Shown here piece after piece: positions 47,268 through 56,516 of a stretch of 64,000 nt of DNA. This DNA is from Corynebacterium sp. p3-SID1241. GTDB lineage: Bacteria > Actinomycetota > Actinomycetes > Mycobacteriales > Mycobacteriaceae. Under the pieces are notes generated by a model. That model saw only the letters and a program-made list of their open reading frames with translations. It ran no database searches and was not told the origin of the DNA. How positions within the stretch are numbered: position 1 is the stretch's first letter; every line of letters starts with the position of its first letter. The translations under genes and the position numbers were made by a program. The stretch is taken from the NCBI GenBank assembly GCA_025144025.1, contig JALXWS010000014.1:1-64000 (forward strand), in the 5' to 3' direction.

Positions 47268-48506
47268 ATGACTGAATCAGGACGAGATCCACATAGGGAA
47301 GCCCGCCGCGCCGGCGATGGCTCCTCCACTGAATTCGTCCTTGGGGCTGATGGACGTCCCCTCAAGGATCGATACGGCCGCCCCATTCGGCGCCGTCCCT
47401 CCGCCCGCCAAACCCCGCGCCGCGTCGAACCGGAGCAGCAGTCCTTTCGTGCTCCCCAGCCACAGCAACAGCCCCCGCGCCGCACTCCGCCACCGACACC
47501 GAGCCGCTACCCCAGCCAGTACCGCGCGCAGCAACGCCCGCTTCGTCGCACCACGCCGCGCCCCGCACCCCGGCAGCGCCCGCACAGCCGGCGCAAAAAG
47601 GTCAATCCGGCCAAGCGCGCCCTCGGGTGCGTTGGCTTGGCGCTCGTTGTTCTGCTGGTATTCAACCTCGTCTTCATGTTCTGGGCCGATGCCCGACTCA
47701 CCCGTATCGAGGCCCTGCCAGAGGAACAAGTGGCAAATACCGCCGGCACCAACTGGCTGCTCGTAGGTTCTGACTCCCGCCAGGGCCTGAGCGAGGAACA
47801 GCAAGCAGAATTAGGTACCGGTGGTGACGTGGGCGAGGGACGCACCGATACCATCATGTTGCTGCACATTCCGCGCACCGGCAAGGCCAAGCTGGTCTCC
47901 ATCCCGCGTGATAGCTACGTGGAAGTCCCTGGATTCGGCATGGATAAGATCAATGCTGCTTTCACCTACGGCGGACCACAGCTGCTCGCCCAAACCCTTG
48001 AGGGCACGACCGGTCTGCACATCGACCACTATGCGGAAATTGGCATGGGCGGTCTGGCCAACGTGGTCGATTCCGTCGGCGGCGTTGACGTGTGCGTGAA
48101 GGAACCCATCAATGATCCGTTGGCCGGCATCGACCTCCAAGATGGCTGCCAACAGCTCAAGGGGCGCGATGCCCTCGGTTACGTGCGCACCCGCGCCACC
48201 GCCATGGGTGACCTCGACCGCGTGCAGCGACAGCGCGAATTCTTCTCCGCCCTATTGGACAAGGTTGCCTCCCCAGCCACCCTGATCAACCCATTCCGCG
48301 CCTTCTCCTTGATCAACCACACCGCCTCCTCGTTCATCGTGGGCGAGGGCGACCACGTCTGGCACCTCGCCCGCGTGGCACTTGCCATGGGCTCGGGTGT
48401 GGAGACAGAGACCGTCCCCATCGGCGGTTTCCAAGACACCGAGGTAGGAAACGTCGTCCTCTGGGACGATGAAGCAGCCTCTGGGTTGTGGGATTCCCTC
48501 AAATAG
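47268..48506 (+). CDS. LytR-CpsA-Psr (LCP) family cell-wall ligase
   Basis: LCP enzymes attach lipid-linked wall polymers such as arabinogalactan to peptidoglycan. The 412 residues have a long Pro/Arg/Gln-rich cytoplasmic N-terminus (1-115), one membrane helix (about 118-137) and an outside LCP domain with LVGSDSRQG, EGRTDTIMLLHIP, SIPRDSYVEVPG and KINAAFTYGG, containing the Arg and Asp residues of the pyrophosphate-lipid site. The end, before a terminator, lacks the extra LytR_C domain found in some paralogues. Confidence 0.93.
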   Translation: MTESGRDPHREARRAGDGSSTEFVLGADGRPLKDRYGRPIRRRPSARQTPRRVEPEQQSFRAPQPQQQPPRRTPPPTPSRYPSQYRAQQRPLRRTTPRPAPRQRPHSRRKKVNPAKRALGCVGLALVVLLVFNLVFMFWADARLTRIEALPEEQVANTAGTNWLLVGSDSRQGLSEEQQAELGTGGDVGEGRTDTIMLLHIPRTGKAKLVSIPRDSYVEVPGFGMDKINAAFTYGGPQLLAQTLEGTTGLHIDHYAEIGMGGLANVVDSVGGVDVCVKEPINDPLAGIDLQDGCQQLKGRDALGYVRTRATAMGDLDRVQRQREFFSALLDKVASPATLINPFRAFSLINHTASSFIVGEGDHVWHLARVALAMGSGVETETVPIGGFQDTEVGNVVLWDDEAASGLWDSLK

Positions 48507-48515
48507 CGATCAAAA

Positions 48516-48544
48516 ATGGCCCTTCCTCTACTGGGAAGGGCCAT
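48516..48544. terminator. Bidirectional terminator between LCP and DUF5926 genes
   Basis: Perfect 11-bp stem (48516-48526 with 48534-48544) and 7-base loop between two convergent genes. A-run before and T-rich after the stem allow use from both sides. Confidence 0.88.
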
Positions 48545-48554
48545 ATTCTTGTCT

Positions 48555-49475
48555 TTAGCGCAGGGTCACCTGGCGGGACTTGATGTTCTCTAGCTGCTTG
48601 CGCTCGTCCGCGCTTAGCTGGGCGTCATTGGAGATTTCTTCCTCCAAAGCCTTGTCTACACGGGTGAGGTGGTCCTCATAGGAGGTGTGGACAACCTCTG
48701 GATCCAAGTCGAATACCGGGGCGATGAGACCGTGGGTGCGGAAGACACCAGCAAACTTGGTGTCCTCTCCAAGGTTCAGCTCGCCGCGGGCAGCAACGCG
48801 AGCCAAGGCATTGAGGAATGCGGACTCATCGTCGGTCGGGCGGACCCAGCGGATGTGGGCCTTACCGCCACCGGCATTAGCCCAAAAGGCCGCACCGGTG
48901 ATGTCCTCGCCCACTTGGTGGGACTCGATGACGGAATCATTGGCTGCACGCAGTGACTGCGCAATTTGCGGGGTAACCTGTGCGCCTTCCGGAATCCACC
49001 ACTCGAAGTCTTGGTGGACCTGCACGTCGAGGGTCGCGGAGGCATCAATAAGCTCCTCCAGCTTCGGCTCCGTACCATCAGCCGCGGTGGATTCCAGGGT
49101 AGCGCCCGGCTCATTACTCTTTACCCAGTTCAGGGCGAAAGCCAAGTCGCGGCCGGGGTTATGGGTGTGGGACTGTACCTGCAGGCCCACAAAAGCATCG
49201 CCGCCAAATTCGGTATCACGAATCAGTGCTGCAGAAGCACCCGGCAGGACGGTGGCTACATACACGTTCTTATCGCAGCCTTTGACATCCAGCTTGGCAA
49301 AAGCGGAGGGCACGAACTCCTGCAGGGCAACCAGGGATGCTTCGGCAGCAAGCCCGCCATAGGGGCGGGGGTCCTTTTCCAGGGCGGCGCGCTCCTTGGC
49401 GCGGGCAGCGAGCTTTGCCTGACGACGGGACATGCCCTCCGGCAGCTGTTCCTTGTTCTTTTTCTTCTTGGCCAT
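48555..49475 (-). CDS. DUF5926 family protein
   Basis: A 306-residue soluble protein with a Lys-rich start (MAKKKKNKEQ) and SRRQAKLAARAKERAALE helix, typical of DUF5926, an actinobacterial family of unknown function. No catalytic motif is apparent. The ATG at 49475 has GGAGG upstream. It ends at the shared terminator with LCP and follows the glycerophosphodiesterase by 20 bases. Confidence 0.85.
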   Translation of the reverse strand: MAKKKKNKEQLPEGMSRRQAKLAARAKERAALEKDPRPYGGLAAEASLVALQEFVPSAFAKLDVKGCDKNVYVATVLPGASAALIRDTEFGGDAFVGLQVQSHTHNPGRDLAFALNWVKSNEPGATLESTAADGTEPKLEELIDASATLDVQVHQDFEWWIPEGAQVTPQIAQSLRAANDSVIESHQVGEDITGAAFWANAGGGKAHIRWVRPTDDESAFLNALARVAARGELNLGEDTKFAGVFRTHGLIAPVFDLDPEVVHTSYEDHLTRVDKALEEEISNDAQLSADERKQLENIKSRQVTLR

Positions 49476-49495
49476 GCCTCCAAGATACCTGCTTA

Positions 49496-50200
49496 CTAGA
49501 GCTCGATGGCATGCAGGGCCACTTCAGGTTGGTTTGTGGCAAGCATATCTACGCCATTAGCCCATGCCCACTTCATGTCCTCCGGCTTATCCACCGTCCA
49601 TAGGTAGGTAGGCAATCCCTGCGCGCCGATAATTGATGGCTGCAGCTTAGCGCGGAGCATCGATACGCCTAACGCGGTGGGCTTGGACAACATCACGTCG
49701 GGGCGATTGACGTGGCGCTCCCAGTCGCGACGAAGATATATCCGATCCATATGGGGCGCCAGATTCTGCATGCGGCGGATCGCATGGTGGGAAAAGGAAA
49801 TGACGTGGATACGGGGGTCTTCGACAAGCCCCGCGTAGCGTAGGCGCAGCATCGTTTGTTCCTCCAAGATGTCGCCCTGACCGGAGGGATGCTTGGTTTC
49901 GATATAAAGATGGTGCGGTTTGCCCTCGAGTAGCTCCAAAAGCTCGTCGAGAAGCATCATGCGCTGGCCCCTACCTATGTCAACGCCGCGCAATTCCTCC
50001 CAGTCCAGTTTGGAAATACGTCCGGGGCGCCCTGCGGTGCGGTCCAGCGTGGGATCGTGCTGGACTACTACCTTTCCATCCCGCGTCAAGCGCACATCAC
50101 ACTCGACGCCATGAATTGGCAAATCTAAGGCTTTCTCAAAAGCTAGAGAGGATAGCTCCGGATATTTTCCGGAGTATCCCCTATGGGCGACAATCTTCAC
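49496..50200 (-). CDS. Glycerophosphodiester phosphodiesterase
   Basis: Hydrolyses glycerophosphodiesters to glycerol 3-phosphate and alcohol. The 234 residues include the GDPD sites VAHRGYSGKYPE, GVECDVRLTRDGKVVVQHDP and YIETKHP, with the His-Glu-Asp metal and catalytic residues. No signal peptide, so cytoplasmic. Start is GTG at 50200, sharing one base with the ldh stop (TAGTG), so it is translated after ldh. Confidence 0.93.
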   Translation of the reverse strand: MKIVAHRGYSGKYPELSSLAFEKALDLPIHGVECDVRLTRDGKVVVQHDPTLDRTAGRPGRISKLDWEELRGVDIGRGQRMMLLDELLELLEGKPHHLYIETKHPSGQGDILEEQTMLRLRYAGLVEDPRIHVISFSHHAIRRMQNLAPHMDRIYLRRDWERHVNRPDVMLSKPTALGVSMLRAKLQPSIIGAQGLPTYLWTVDKPEDMKWAWANGVDMLATNQPEVALHAIEL

Positions 50201-51147
50201 TAGCCGAAGAACTCTTCCTTGATGTCATTCAGGGTCTTGACAGAAGCATCGAAACGCTCCTTCTCGTGCTCATTGAGATCCAGCTCAATCGCGCGAACGA
50301 TGCCGGAACGGTTGATGACGGCCGCAGTGCCGATGTAGAGATCATCTACACCGTATTCGCCCTGCAAATAAGCAGAGACCGGCAGCGCCACGTCCTGGTT
50401 CTGGATGACGGCGGCGGTGATGCGGGCCAAGCCCATGCCGATGCCGAAGGAAGTAGAACCCTTGGCGTCGATGATGGAGTAGGCAGCATCGCGGGTTTCT
50501 TCAAAGATCTTCTCAATGCGCTCCGCGTACTCCGGATCAGAATCCAGCTTCTTGGACATCGGCACGCCAGCAATATTCGCGGTGGAGACTGCTGGCAGCT
50601 CGGAATCGCCGTGCTCGCCGACGATGTAGGCATGTACGGACTTCGGGGCAACGTCTTCCAGCTCGCCCAGCATATAGCGGAAGCGAGCGGAGTCCAGCAC
50701 GGTGCCGGAGCCGATGACGCGCTTGTGGTCCAGGCCGGATGCCTTCCACACGGCGTAGGTCAGGATGTCCACTGGGTTGGAGGCAACGAGGAAGATACCG
50801 TCAAAGTCATTGGCCATGACATCGGAGACGATGCTGTTCATGATCTTGACGTTCTTGCCCACCAGATCCAGGCGGGTCTCGCCCGGCTTCTGTGCCGCAC
50901 CGGCGCAGATGACGACCATATCGGCGTCTGCGCAGTCGGCGTAGGTTCCCTTGGTCACGCGGGTGCGGGTAGGAGCCCAAACAACGCCATGGTTGAGGTC
51001 CATGACATTGCCTTCCAGCTTCTTTTCATCGATATCGATGATGGCCAAGTGGTCAACGATGCTTTGGTTGATGAGAGCGAAAGCGTAAGCGACTCCCACG
51101 TCGCCGGCGCCGATGAGAACTACTTTGTTTCCTACATGATTTGCCAT
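50200..51147 (-). CDS. ldh: L-lactate dehydrogenase
   Basis: Reduces pyruvate to L-lactate with NADH. The 315 residues are very close to C. glutamicum Ldh: NAD loop [29 protein letters not shown], and catalytic His in [11 protein letters not shown] start at ATG 51147 (MANHVGNK), although GGAG is only two bases away; a TTG five codons upstream has slightly better spacing from GAAAG. In C. glutamicum ldh is repressed by SugR; the repeat at 51157-51182 could be such a site. Confidence 0.96.
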   Translation of the reverse strand: MANHVGNKVVLIGAGDVGVAYAFALINQSIVDHLAIIDIDEKKLEGNVMDLNHGVVWAPTRTRVTKGTYADCADADMVVICAGAAQKPGETRLDLVGKNVKIMNSIVSDVMANDFDGIFLVASNPVDILTYAVWKASGLDHKRVIGSGTVLDSARFRYMLGELEDVAPKSVHAYIVGEHGDSELPAVSTANIAGVPMSKKLDSDPEYAERIEKIFEETRDAAYSIIDAKGSTSFGIGMGLARITAAVIQNQDVALPVSAYLQGEYGVDDLYIGTAAVINRSGIVRAIELDLNEHEKERFDASVKTLNDIKEEFFG

Positions 51148-51156
51148 GACTCCATT

Positions 51157-51182
51157 GTGCAACTTTCTGGAGATTTTTGCAC
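51157..51182. promoter_or_regulatory. Inverted repeat upstream of ldh
   Basis: Arms GTGCAA (51157-51162) and TTGCAC (51177-51182), 14-base AT-rich spacer, in the 87-base gap between the divergent ldh and hydrolase genes, starting nine bases before the ldh ATG. Short arms make chance a real option. Confidence 0.35.
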
Positions 51183-51234
51183 GGACTAAATCTCACACTG
51201 AAATTCCCACCGAAATCTGGGACAATCGGACATT

Positions 51235-52977
51235 ATGAAACGCGCCCTTCGCCGCGCTGCACTAATCGCTCTTGGCGTAGCCGCGGATCTCACGCCCATC
51301 GTCCGTATGACCAGCCGGCAAACCTTACCGCCTAATATGTCGGCTGGAATTTTGGGTGCGGAATTAGCCACGTGGGCAGCTATTTCCCCCTCCCTTCTTC
51401 CTCGCCCTTGGTGGGTAACCGCCGCCAATGTAGCCATTGGCCAGGGCATCGGACACTTGGGAGCGGCATCGACAAGCTTTGTGCTCAATAGCATTGGCAA
51501 ACGCCCACAGGACCGTCTCGGGCCGCAGCATCGGCAAATTTTGCACCTTGCTATCGGCGCCGGTACCGCGTTCAATGCCGTGCTATCGCTGCGCAATCAG
51601 AAAAAGCAGGCGGAGCTGGTCAATAAGCAGCTCGTACGCGGACCCGCCACGGCAGCGATTGGTTTGGCCGCGGGCACCGCGGGGTACGGGACTCTTTTGT
51701 TGATCGGAGAGGCCACACAGCTGGCCGTCACCAGGCTGTCGCGCCAACTAGGACGCTGGGTACCGGCGCTCGTCGCCTGGCCAGTTGCCACCGCAGGCCT
51801 GAGCCTGACGGCCTTCGCGCTTTCTGACCGCGTGGTTTTTCGGCGCTGGTTGCGCTCACTTTCACACCAAGCGCAGCGCATTAATAGGCAGATTTTCCCC
51901 GGCACGTCCATGCCGTGGGAGCCGGAGCGCTCTGGCAGCCCATGGTCGCTCGAGCCGTGGTCCGCGCTGGGCCAGCAGGGGCGCCGCTTTGTATCCAATG
52001 GGCCCCGCGCCCGCGATATCCGCAAAGCGACGGGAATCGATGCGAAGGAACCCATCCGCATCTATGCCGGATATATCCCTGGCCGCTCCTTCCGGCAATC
52101 TGCGGAAAAGATTCGCTCCGAGCTCGAGCGCACTGGTGCGCTACGGCGGGAGACCATAGTGATTCAAATGCCAGCCGGCTCAGGGTGGATCAATAACTGG
52201 GGCGCGTCCTCCTATGAGTTTCTAACCGGCGGCGATTGCGTCACCGTCACGATGCAGTATTCCTATCTGCCCTCAGTTTTTGCCTACCTTGTGGACAAAA
52301 GCTCCCCAAAGCAGGCAGCCCAAGAACTAATGCGGGTGGTGCAAGAAGAACTGGACAAGCTTCCAGAAGAAAACCGACCGCGGCTCTATTTCGCAGGTGA
52401 ATCCTTAGGGGCTTATGCCATTATGGACAATTTCCATAATGTGGATGAGCTACTATCGGCCTGCAATGGAGCGGTGTTTTCCGGCCCGCCCCGCATGACG
52501 CGTTTTACCCAGCGCCTGCGCCGCGATATCGGGTCCTTGGAACGCCTGCCTGTTATCGATGGCGGGAAACACGTGCGCTACGCGGCGGCCCCCGAGCACA
52601 CGCTGCACGATGCTTTTGGCAATGACTTCACTCATGCTTGGCGCCGCCCCCGCATGCTCATTGCGCAACATGCTTCCGATGCCATCGTGTGGTGGGATCT
52701 TAACCTCTTGGTGCGCAGGCCTACGTGGATTCATGAACCACAGCCGGAAGCATTGCACGCCGATACCTTCCGGCAACTGCGTTGGGTCCCTTTCATTACT
52801 TGGTGGCAAATTGGCTTGGACCAGATCAATTCCCTCAACGTGCCTGGCGGACATGGGCATAATTACTTTGAGGAAATGCTCTGGTACTGGGATGAGGTCC
52901 TAGGATCCCAGTCACGCCAAGCGCTCACACCAAAGTTGGCCAAGAAGATTGCCCGCTTTATTCGGCGCGACGCTTAG
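51235..52977 (+). CDS. Membrane alpha/beta-hydrolase (Abhydrolase_9 family)
   Basis: A 580-residue protein: the first 210 residues are membrane helices of the type found before this hydrolase; then an alpha/beta-hydrolase domain with the nucleophile elbow YFAGESLGAYAIMD (Ser in GESLG). The rest contains HASDAIVWWD and GGHGHNYFEEML, likely to hold the acid and the His. Function is unknown; a lipid or envelope substrate is likely given the membrane part. Ends overlapping msrA by four bases. Confidence 0.85.
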   Translation: MKRALRRAALIALGVAADLTPIVRMTSRQTLPPNMSAGILGAELATWAAISPSLLPRPWWVTAANVAIGQGIGHLGAASTSFVLNSIGKRPQDRLGPQHRQILHLAIGAGTAFNAVLSLRNQKKQAELVNKQLVRGPATAAIGLAAGTAGYGTLLLIGEATQLAVTRLSRQLGRWVPALVAWPVATAGLSLTAFALSDRVVFRRWLRSLSHQAQRINRQIFPGTSMPWEPERSGSPWSLEPWSALGQQGRRFVSNGPRARDIRKATGIDAKEPIRIYAGYIPGRSFRQSAEKIRSELERTGALRRETIVIQMPAGSGWINNWGASSYEFLTGGDCVTVTMQYSYLPSVFAYLVDKSSPKQAAQELMRVVQEELDKLPEENRPRLYFAGESLGAYAIMDNFHNVDELLSACNGAVFSGPPRMTRFTQRLRRDIGSLERLPVIDGGKHVRYAAAPEHTLHDAFGNDFTHAWRRPRMLIAQHASDAIVWWDLNLLVRRPTWIHEPQPEALHADTFRQLRWVPFITWWQIGLDQINSLNVPGGHGHNYFEEMLWYWDEVLGSQSRQALTPKLAKKIARFIRRDA

Positions 52978-53621
52978 TCGCATTTCACCCCAGTGCTGTG
53001 GTGCGGGCAATATCCATTGGGCACCTTATGTAGGTACTGCTGATGCTCATCTTCTGCTCGGTAGTATTCCCCGGAATCAGTATCTTTAAGGACCTTTACC
53101 TCCGTAGTGGTATCCCCAAAACCGAATTCCTTGAGCTTATCCGCGTAGGAATCCACGATGCCTTGGATTTCTGCGCGCTCTTCCTCGGTGCGTGGATAGA
53201 ACGCAGAACGGTATTGCGTTCCCACGTCGTTGCCTTGGCGGAAGCCTTGGGTGGGATCATGTGCTTCCAGTGCCTTGACCACAAGGTCGCGCAAGCTTAT
53301 GTGCTGCGGGTCATAGACCACTTCGACCACCTCTGCATGATTGGTCAGTCCACGGCACACCTCGTAGTAGGTGGGATTCGGTGTGGTCCCACCTGCAAAG
53401 CCCACCGAGGTGGACTCCACGCCTTCTGTTTCCCAAAACATTTTTTCTGCGCCCCAGAAACAGCCCAGTGCAATGAGAATGGAGCGCTGCCCGTCCTTCC
53501 ACGGTCCGGTAATCGGTGTTCCTAGGACCGCGTGCGGGGCGGGGTCCAGGATCGGCTCAGCTCGCCCCGGCAGGGCCTCATCTGTAGGGACTAACTTAGG
53601 CTCTGGTTTAAACATCCACAT
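52974..53621 (-). CDS. msrA: Peptide-methionine (S)-S-oxide reductase
   Basis: Repairs oxidised methionine. The 215 residues include catalytic Cys54 in ALGCFWGAEKMFW, TYYEVCRGLTNHAEVV and the recycling Cys at NGYCPHHSTGVKCD. An N-terminal 40-residue extension typical of corynebacterial MsrA precedes the fold. ATG at 53621 has AAAGGAG nine bases away. Its neighbour sodA also defends against oxidants; the two are divergent. Confidence 0.95.
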   Translation of the reverse strand: MWMFKPEPKLVPTDEALPGRAEPILDPAPHAVLGTPITGPWKDGQRSILIALGCFWGAEKMFWETEGVESTSVGFAGGTTPNPTYYEVCRGLTNHAEVVEVVYDPQHISLRDLVVKALEAHDPTQGFRQGNDVGTQYRSAFYPRTEEERAEIQGIVDSYADKLKEFGFGDTTTEVKVLKDTDSGEYYRAEDEHQQYLHKVPNGYCPHHSTGVKCD

Positions 53622-53785
53622 GAGGTATTGCTCCTTTCTTTTTCCTTCTTCCCAACGTTGTACTGCGAAAACCTATTCCTCAGCCACTTAAAATTCACTC
53701 TATTTCCACAATTCGAATTAATCATGGCGAAATCTTTCCACCGTGCCTATCATCGGGACACGTACCCGAAGAAAGGATTTAAGAA

Positions 53786-54388
53786 ATGGCTGTTTACGAA
53801 CTTCCTGACCTCCCATACGCATTCGACGCACTGGAGCCACACATCTCCGCGGAGATCATGGAGCTCCACCACGATAAGCACCACGCAACCTACGTTGCTG
53901 GCGCTAACGCTGCACTAGAGGCGCTCGAGGAGGAGCGCAACGGCGAGGCTAACCCGGATCGCATCCGCGCCCTGTCCAAGAACTTGGCGTTTAACCTGGG
54001 TGGCCACACTAACCACTCCATCTTCTGGAAGAACCTGTCCCCGAACGGTGGCGGCGAGCCAACCGGCGAGCTGGCTGAGGCCATCAACCGCGACTTCGGT
54101 TCCTTTGAGAAGTTCAAGGCGCACTTCTCCGCTGCTGCTACTTCCCTGCAGGGCTCTGGCTGGGCAGTTCTGGGCTACGACCACATTGCTGGCCGCCTCA
54201 TTATCGAGCAGCTGACTGACCAGCAGGGTAATACCTCCATCGACTTCACCCCGCTGCTGATGCTGGATATGTGGGAACACGCCTTCTACCTGCAGTACAA
54301 GAACGTCAAGGCTGACTACGTTAAGGCCGTATGGAACGTCTTCAACTGGGATGACGTTGCCGAGCGCTTCGCTGCAGCTACCAAGTAA
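53786..54388 (+). CDS. sodA: Superoxide dismutase (Mn/Fe type)
   Basis: Dismutates superoxide. The 200 residues have metal ligands in LHHDKHH (first His 28), in NHSIFWKNL, and Asp/His in [14 protein letters not shown]. Gly/Gln features of Mn-SODs are present (SGWAVLGYD). AAAGGA precedes the ATG at 53786. The 164 bases between it and msrA hold promoters for both, with an AT-rich section near 53690-53725; no other gene is seen there. Confidence 0.95.
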   Translation: MAVYELPDLPYAFDALEPHISAEIMELHHDKHHATYVAGANAALEALEEERNGEANPDRIRALSKNLAFNLGGHTNHSIFWKNLSPNGGGEPTGELAEAINRDFGSFEKFKAHFSAAATSLQGSGWAVLGYDHIAGRLIIEQLTDQQGNTSIDFTPLLMLDMWEHAFYLQYKNVKADYVKAVWNVFNWDDVAERFAAATK

Positions 54389-54405
54389 CACCTTTAGTTA
54401 CTTCC

Positions 54406-54428
54406 GCCGCCCTCCGGGGCGGCTTTTT
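54406..54428 (+). terminator. Terminator after sodA
   Basis: Seven-bp GC stem (54406-54412 with 54417-54423) followed by TTTTT, 18 bases past the sodA stop and touching the end of the convergent LysR gene. Confidence 0.9.
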
Positions 54429-55283
54429 CTATGCCCGGACAAACTCCCGGAATTGCCGCACTGGGGGAGCATCATCCCCGGCGCGCCACACTAAACCGAG
54501 TTCGCGGTACGCCGGTGGGGTGAGAGGAATAAGGCTTCCCACCTGCAAGTAGGGATCATCAAGCGGCAGTAGCGCCACGCCCAGGCCCGCCGCCACCAGC
54601 CCGGCAACGGTGGTAAGCTCCATCGATTCGAAGACGAGATGGGGGCTAAATCCGGCATCCTCAGCGAGGGCGTCGAGAAGCATGCGCGTGCCATAGCCCG
54701 GGAGCATGCCGATAAATGGTTCCGCGGCGCATTCCGCCAGGTTCACCTCCCGCCGGTTCGCCGCCCAGTGGTCTTCCGGCACCGCAAGGCCTAAGCGCTG
54801 CACTTTAATCTGGTGCCACCCCAGCGCGGCATCCGGCCGCGGCCCTACGAGGGCGAGGTCTGATTCGCCACTTTCTACCCTGCTCACCAGCTCTCGCGCG
54901 GCGCCTTGATGCAGACGAATATCAACGTGCGGGTGCTGTGCGCGGTAGCTTTTCAGCAGGTCCGGTACAAGCCACGTTCCCAGCGAATGCATGAAGTCTA
55001 GGCGCACGGTGCCGCGTTCCGGATCCAAGAGACGGGCCACATCGTCCCTTCCAGTCCGGTAAGCGCGAAGCATCTCCCGCCCAGCCGCGGCAAAGGCCCG
55101 CCCCCGCGAGTTCACATGCAAGGTGCGCCCAGCGCGTTCGAACAGCTGGGCATCGAGGCTGGCCTCAACCCGCTGCACACGGCGAGTCAGCGCGGATTGG
55201 GAAATTCCCAGTTCATCGGCTGCGGCGCCGACGCGACCTAGTTCCACCACGGCGAGGAAGCCACGGATATCCTCTACATTCAT
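54429..55283 (-). CDS. LysR-family transcriptional regulator
   Basis: A 284-residue LysR regulator: helix-turn-helix at 1-60 (VGAAADELGISQSALTRRV) and a substrate-binding half from about 90. It is divergent from an MFS transporter across 71 bases, the common arrangement in which LysR controls its neighbour. The region holds AT-rich TACATTTTACACATG but I see no clear T-N11-A box. Inducer unknown. Confidence 0.92.
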   Translation of the reverse strand: MNVEDIRGFLAVVELGRVGAAADELGISQSALTRRVQRVEASLDAQLFERAGRTLHVNSRGRAFAAAGREMLRAYRTGRDDVARLLDPERGTVRLDFMHSLGTWLVPDLLKSYRAQHPHVDIRLHQGAARELVSRVESGESDLALVGPRPDAALGWHQIKVQRLGLAVPEDHWAANRREVNLAECAAEPFIGMLPGYGTRMLLDALAEDAGFSPHLVFESMELTTVAGLVAAGLGVALLPLDDPYLQVGSLIPLTPPAYRELGLVWRAGDDAPPVRQFREFVRA

Positions 55284-55354
55284 GCATACTCCGCATTGTT
55301 TGTCTTATTTTTCTACATTTTACACATGCAGCCTGGCGAGGCAGCCTTAAGAGT

Positions 55355-56506
55355 ATGACTCGAACGCGGCGCGCTACGGTAGCCATGCTCCTTGTAGGCT
55401 TGGCCATTTTCTCCAGTTTGTATTCCACCCAGGCCATCCTTCCCACACTGGTAAAGAACATAGGTCTTTCCTCCACAGAGGCCGCCATGACCGTATCGGC
55501 CGCCACGGGGGCCCTTGCCATCTGCGTTGTGCCAGCGTCCATCCTTTCCGAGCGATTTGGGCGCGGACGTATCTTGCTCATTTCCGCCGTTGCAGCCACC
55601 AGCGTGGGGCTCATCGTGCCACTAGCCCAGGCGGGCTGGCAGCTTATCCTGCTGCGCGGCGTGCAGGGTGCGCTCCTTTCAGGCGCACCGGCCACCGCGA
55701 TGGCTTGGCTTTCGGAAGAGCTCGATGACAACGCCTTGCCGCGGGCCATGGGGCTCTATATCGCCGGCACCTCCGTTGGCGACCTTACCGGCCGCCTCAT
55801 CCCCACCGGACTAGTGGAGCTATCCACCTGGCGCTGGGCCCTTTTCGGCTCGGCCCTCGTCTCCCTCGCTTTCGCCATCACTTCCTGGCTGCTGCTTCCC
55901 GCACAACGCAACTTCCGGCCCAAAGCTATCCACCTCAAAAACGAAACCCGGGTGGTATTTAGCCATTGGGCCAATCGGGACCTAGCCTTGCTATTTCTTA
56001 GCGCATTCCTTTCCATGGGCACGTTCGTCTCGATGTATAACTTCCTCACCTTTCGGCTCATCGACGATTTTGGTTTGGCCCCGTCGCTGGCCGGCTTGGC
56101 TTTCTTGTTCTATCTCACCGGCACATGGTCCTCAGCGCGGGCAGGTTCACTGGTCGCACGCATAGGCCATGGGAAAACCCTGTTCGCCTCTGCCGCGCTT
56201 TTTACCCTTGGCATCGCGCTGTGCGCCGGCAACCTACCGATGACGCTTCTGGGCATGATCGCCTTTACCGTGGGCTTCTTCGCGGTGCATTCCACCGCCT
56301 CTGGGTGGGTGGGCCAGATCGCCACCCATGACCGCGCGGAGGCCTCTTCCATGTACGTGTTCTGCTATTACTTTGGCTCTTCTGTAGTGGGCGCTTGCGC
56401 CGGTCTGCTTTTCGACGCCCTCTCTTGGCCCCTGTTTATTGCCTTCTTCACCGCCGTGGCCCTCGCCCTTACTGCGCTGACTTGGATCAAGATTAAAACC
56501 GACTAA
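55355..56506 (+). CDS. MFS transporter (drug/metabolite efflux type)
   Basis: A 383-residue transporter with about 12 helices and a cytosolic loop signature SERFGRGRILL between helices 2 and 3, like YnfM/arabinose-efflux-type MFS proteins. Divergent to the LysR regulator, which likely controls it. The ATG at 55355 lacks a good binding site; TTAAGAG is the only purine-rich stretch, so the mRNA may be nearly leaderless. Substrate unknown. Confidence 0.88.
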   Translation: MTRTRRATVAMLLVGLAIFSSLYSTQAILPTLVKNIGLSSTEAAMTVSAATGALAICVVPASILSERFGRGRILLISAVAATSVGLIVPLAQAGWQLILLRGVQGALLSGAPATAMAWLSEELDDNALPRAMGLYIAGTSVGDLTGRLIPTGLVELSTWRWALFGSALVSLAFAITSWLLLPAQRNFRPKAIHLKNETRVVFSHWANRDLALLFLSAFLSMGTFVSMYNFLTFRLIDDFGLAPSLAGLAFLFYLTGTWSSARAGSLVARIGHGKTLFASAALFTLGIALCAGNLPMTLLGMIAFTVGFFAVHSTASGWVGQIATHDRAEASSMYVFCYYFGSSVVGACAGLLFDALSWPLFIAFFTAVALALTALTWIKIKTD

Positions 56507-56516
56507 ACTCGTTTTT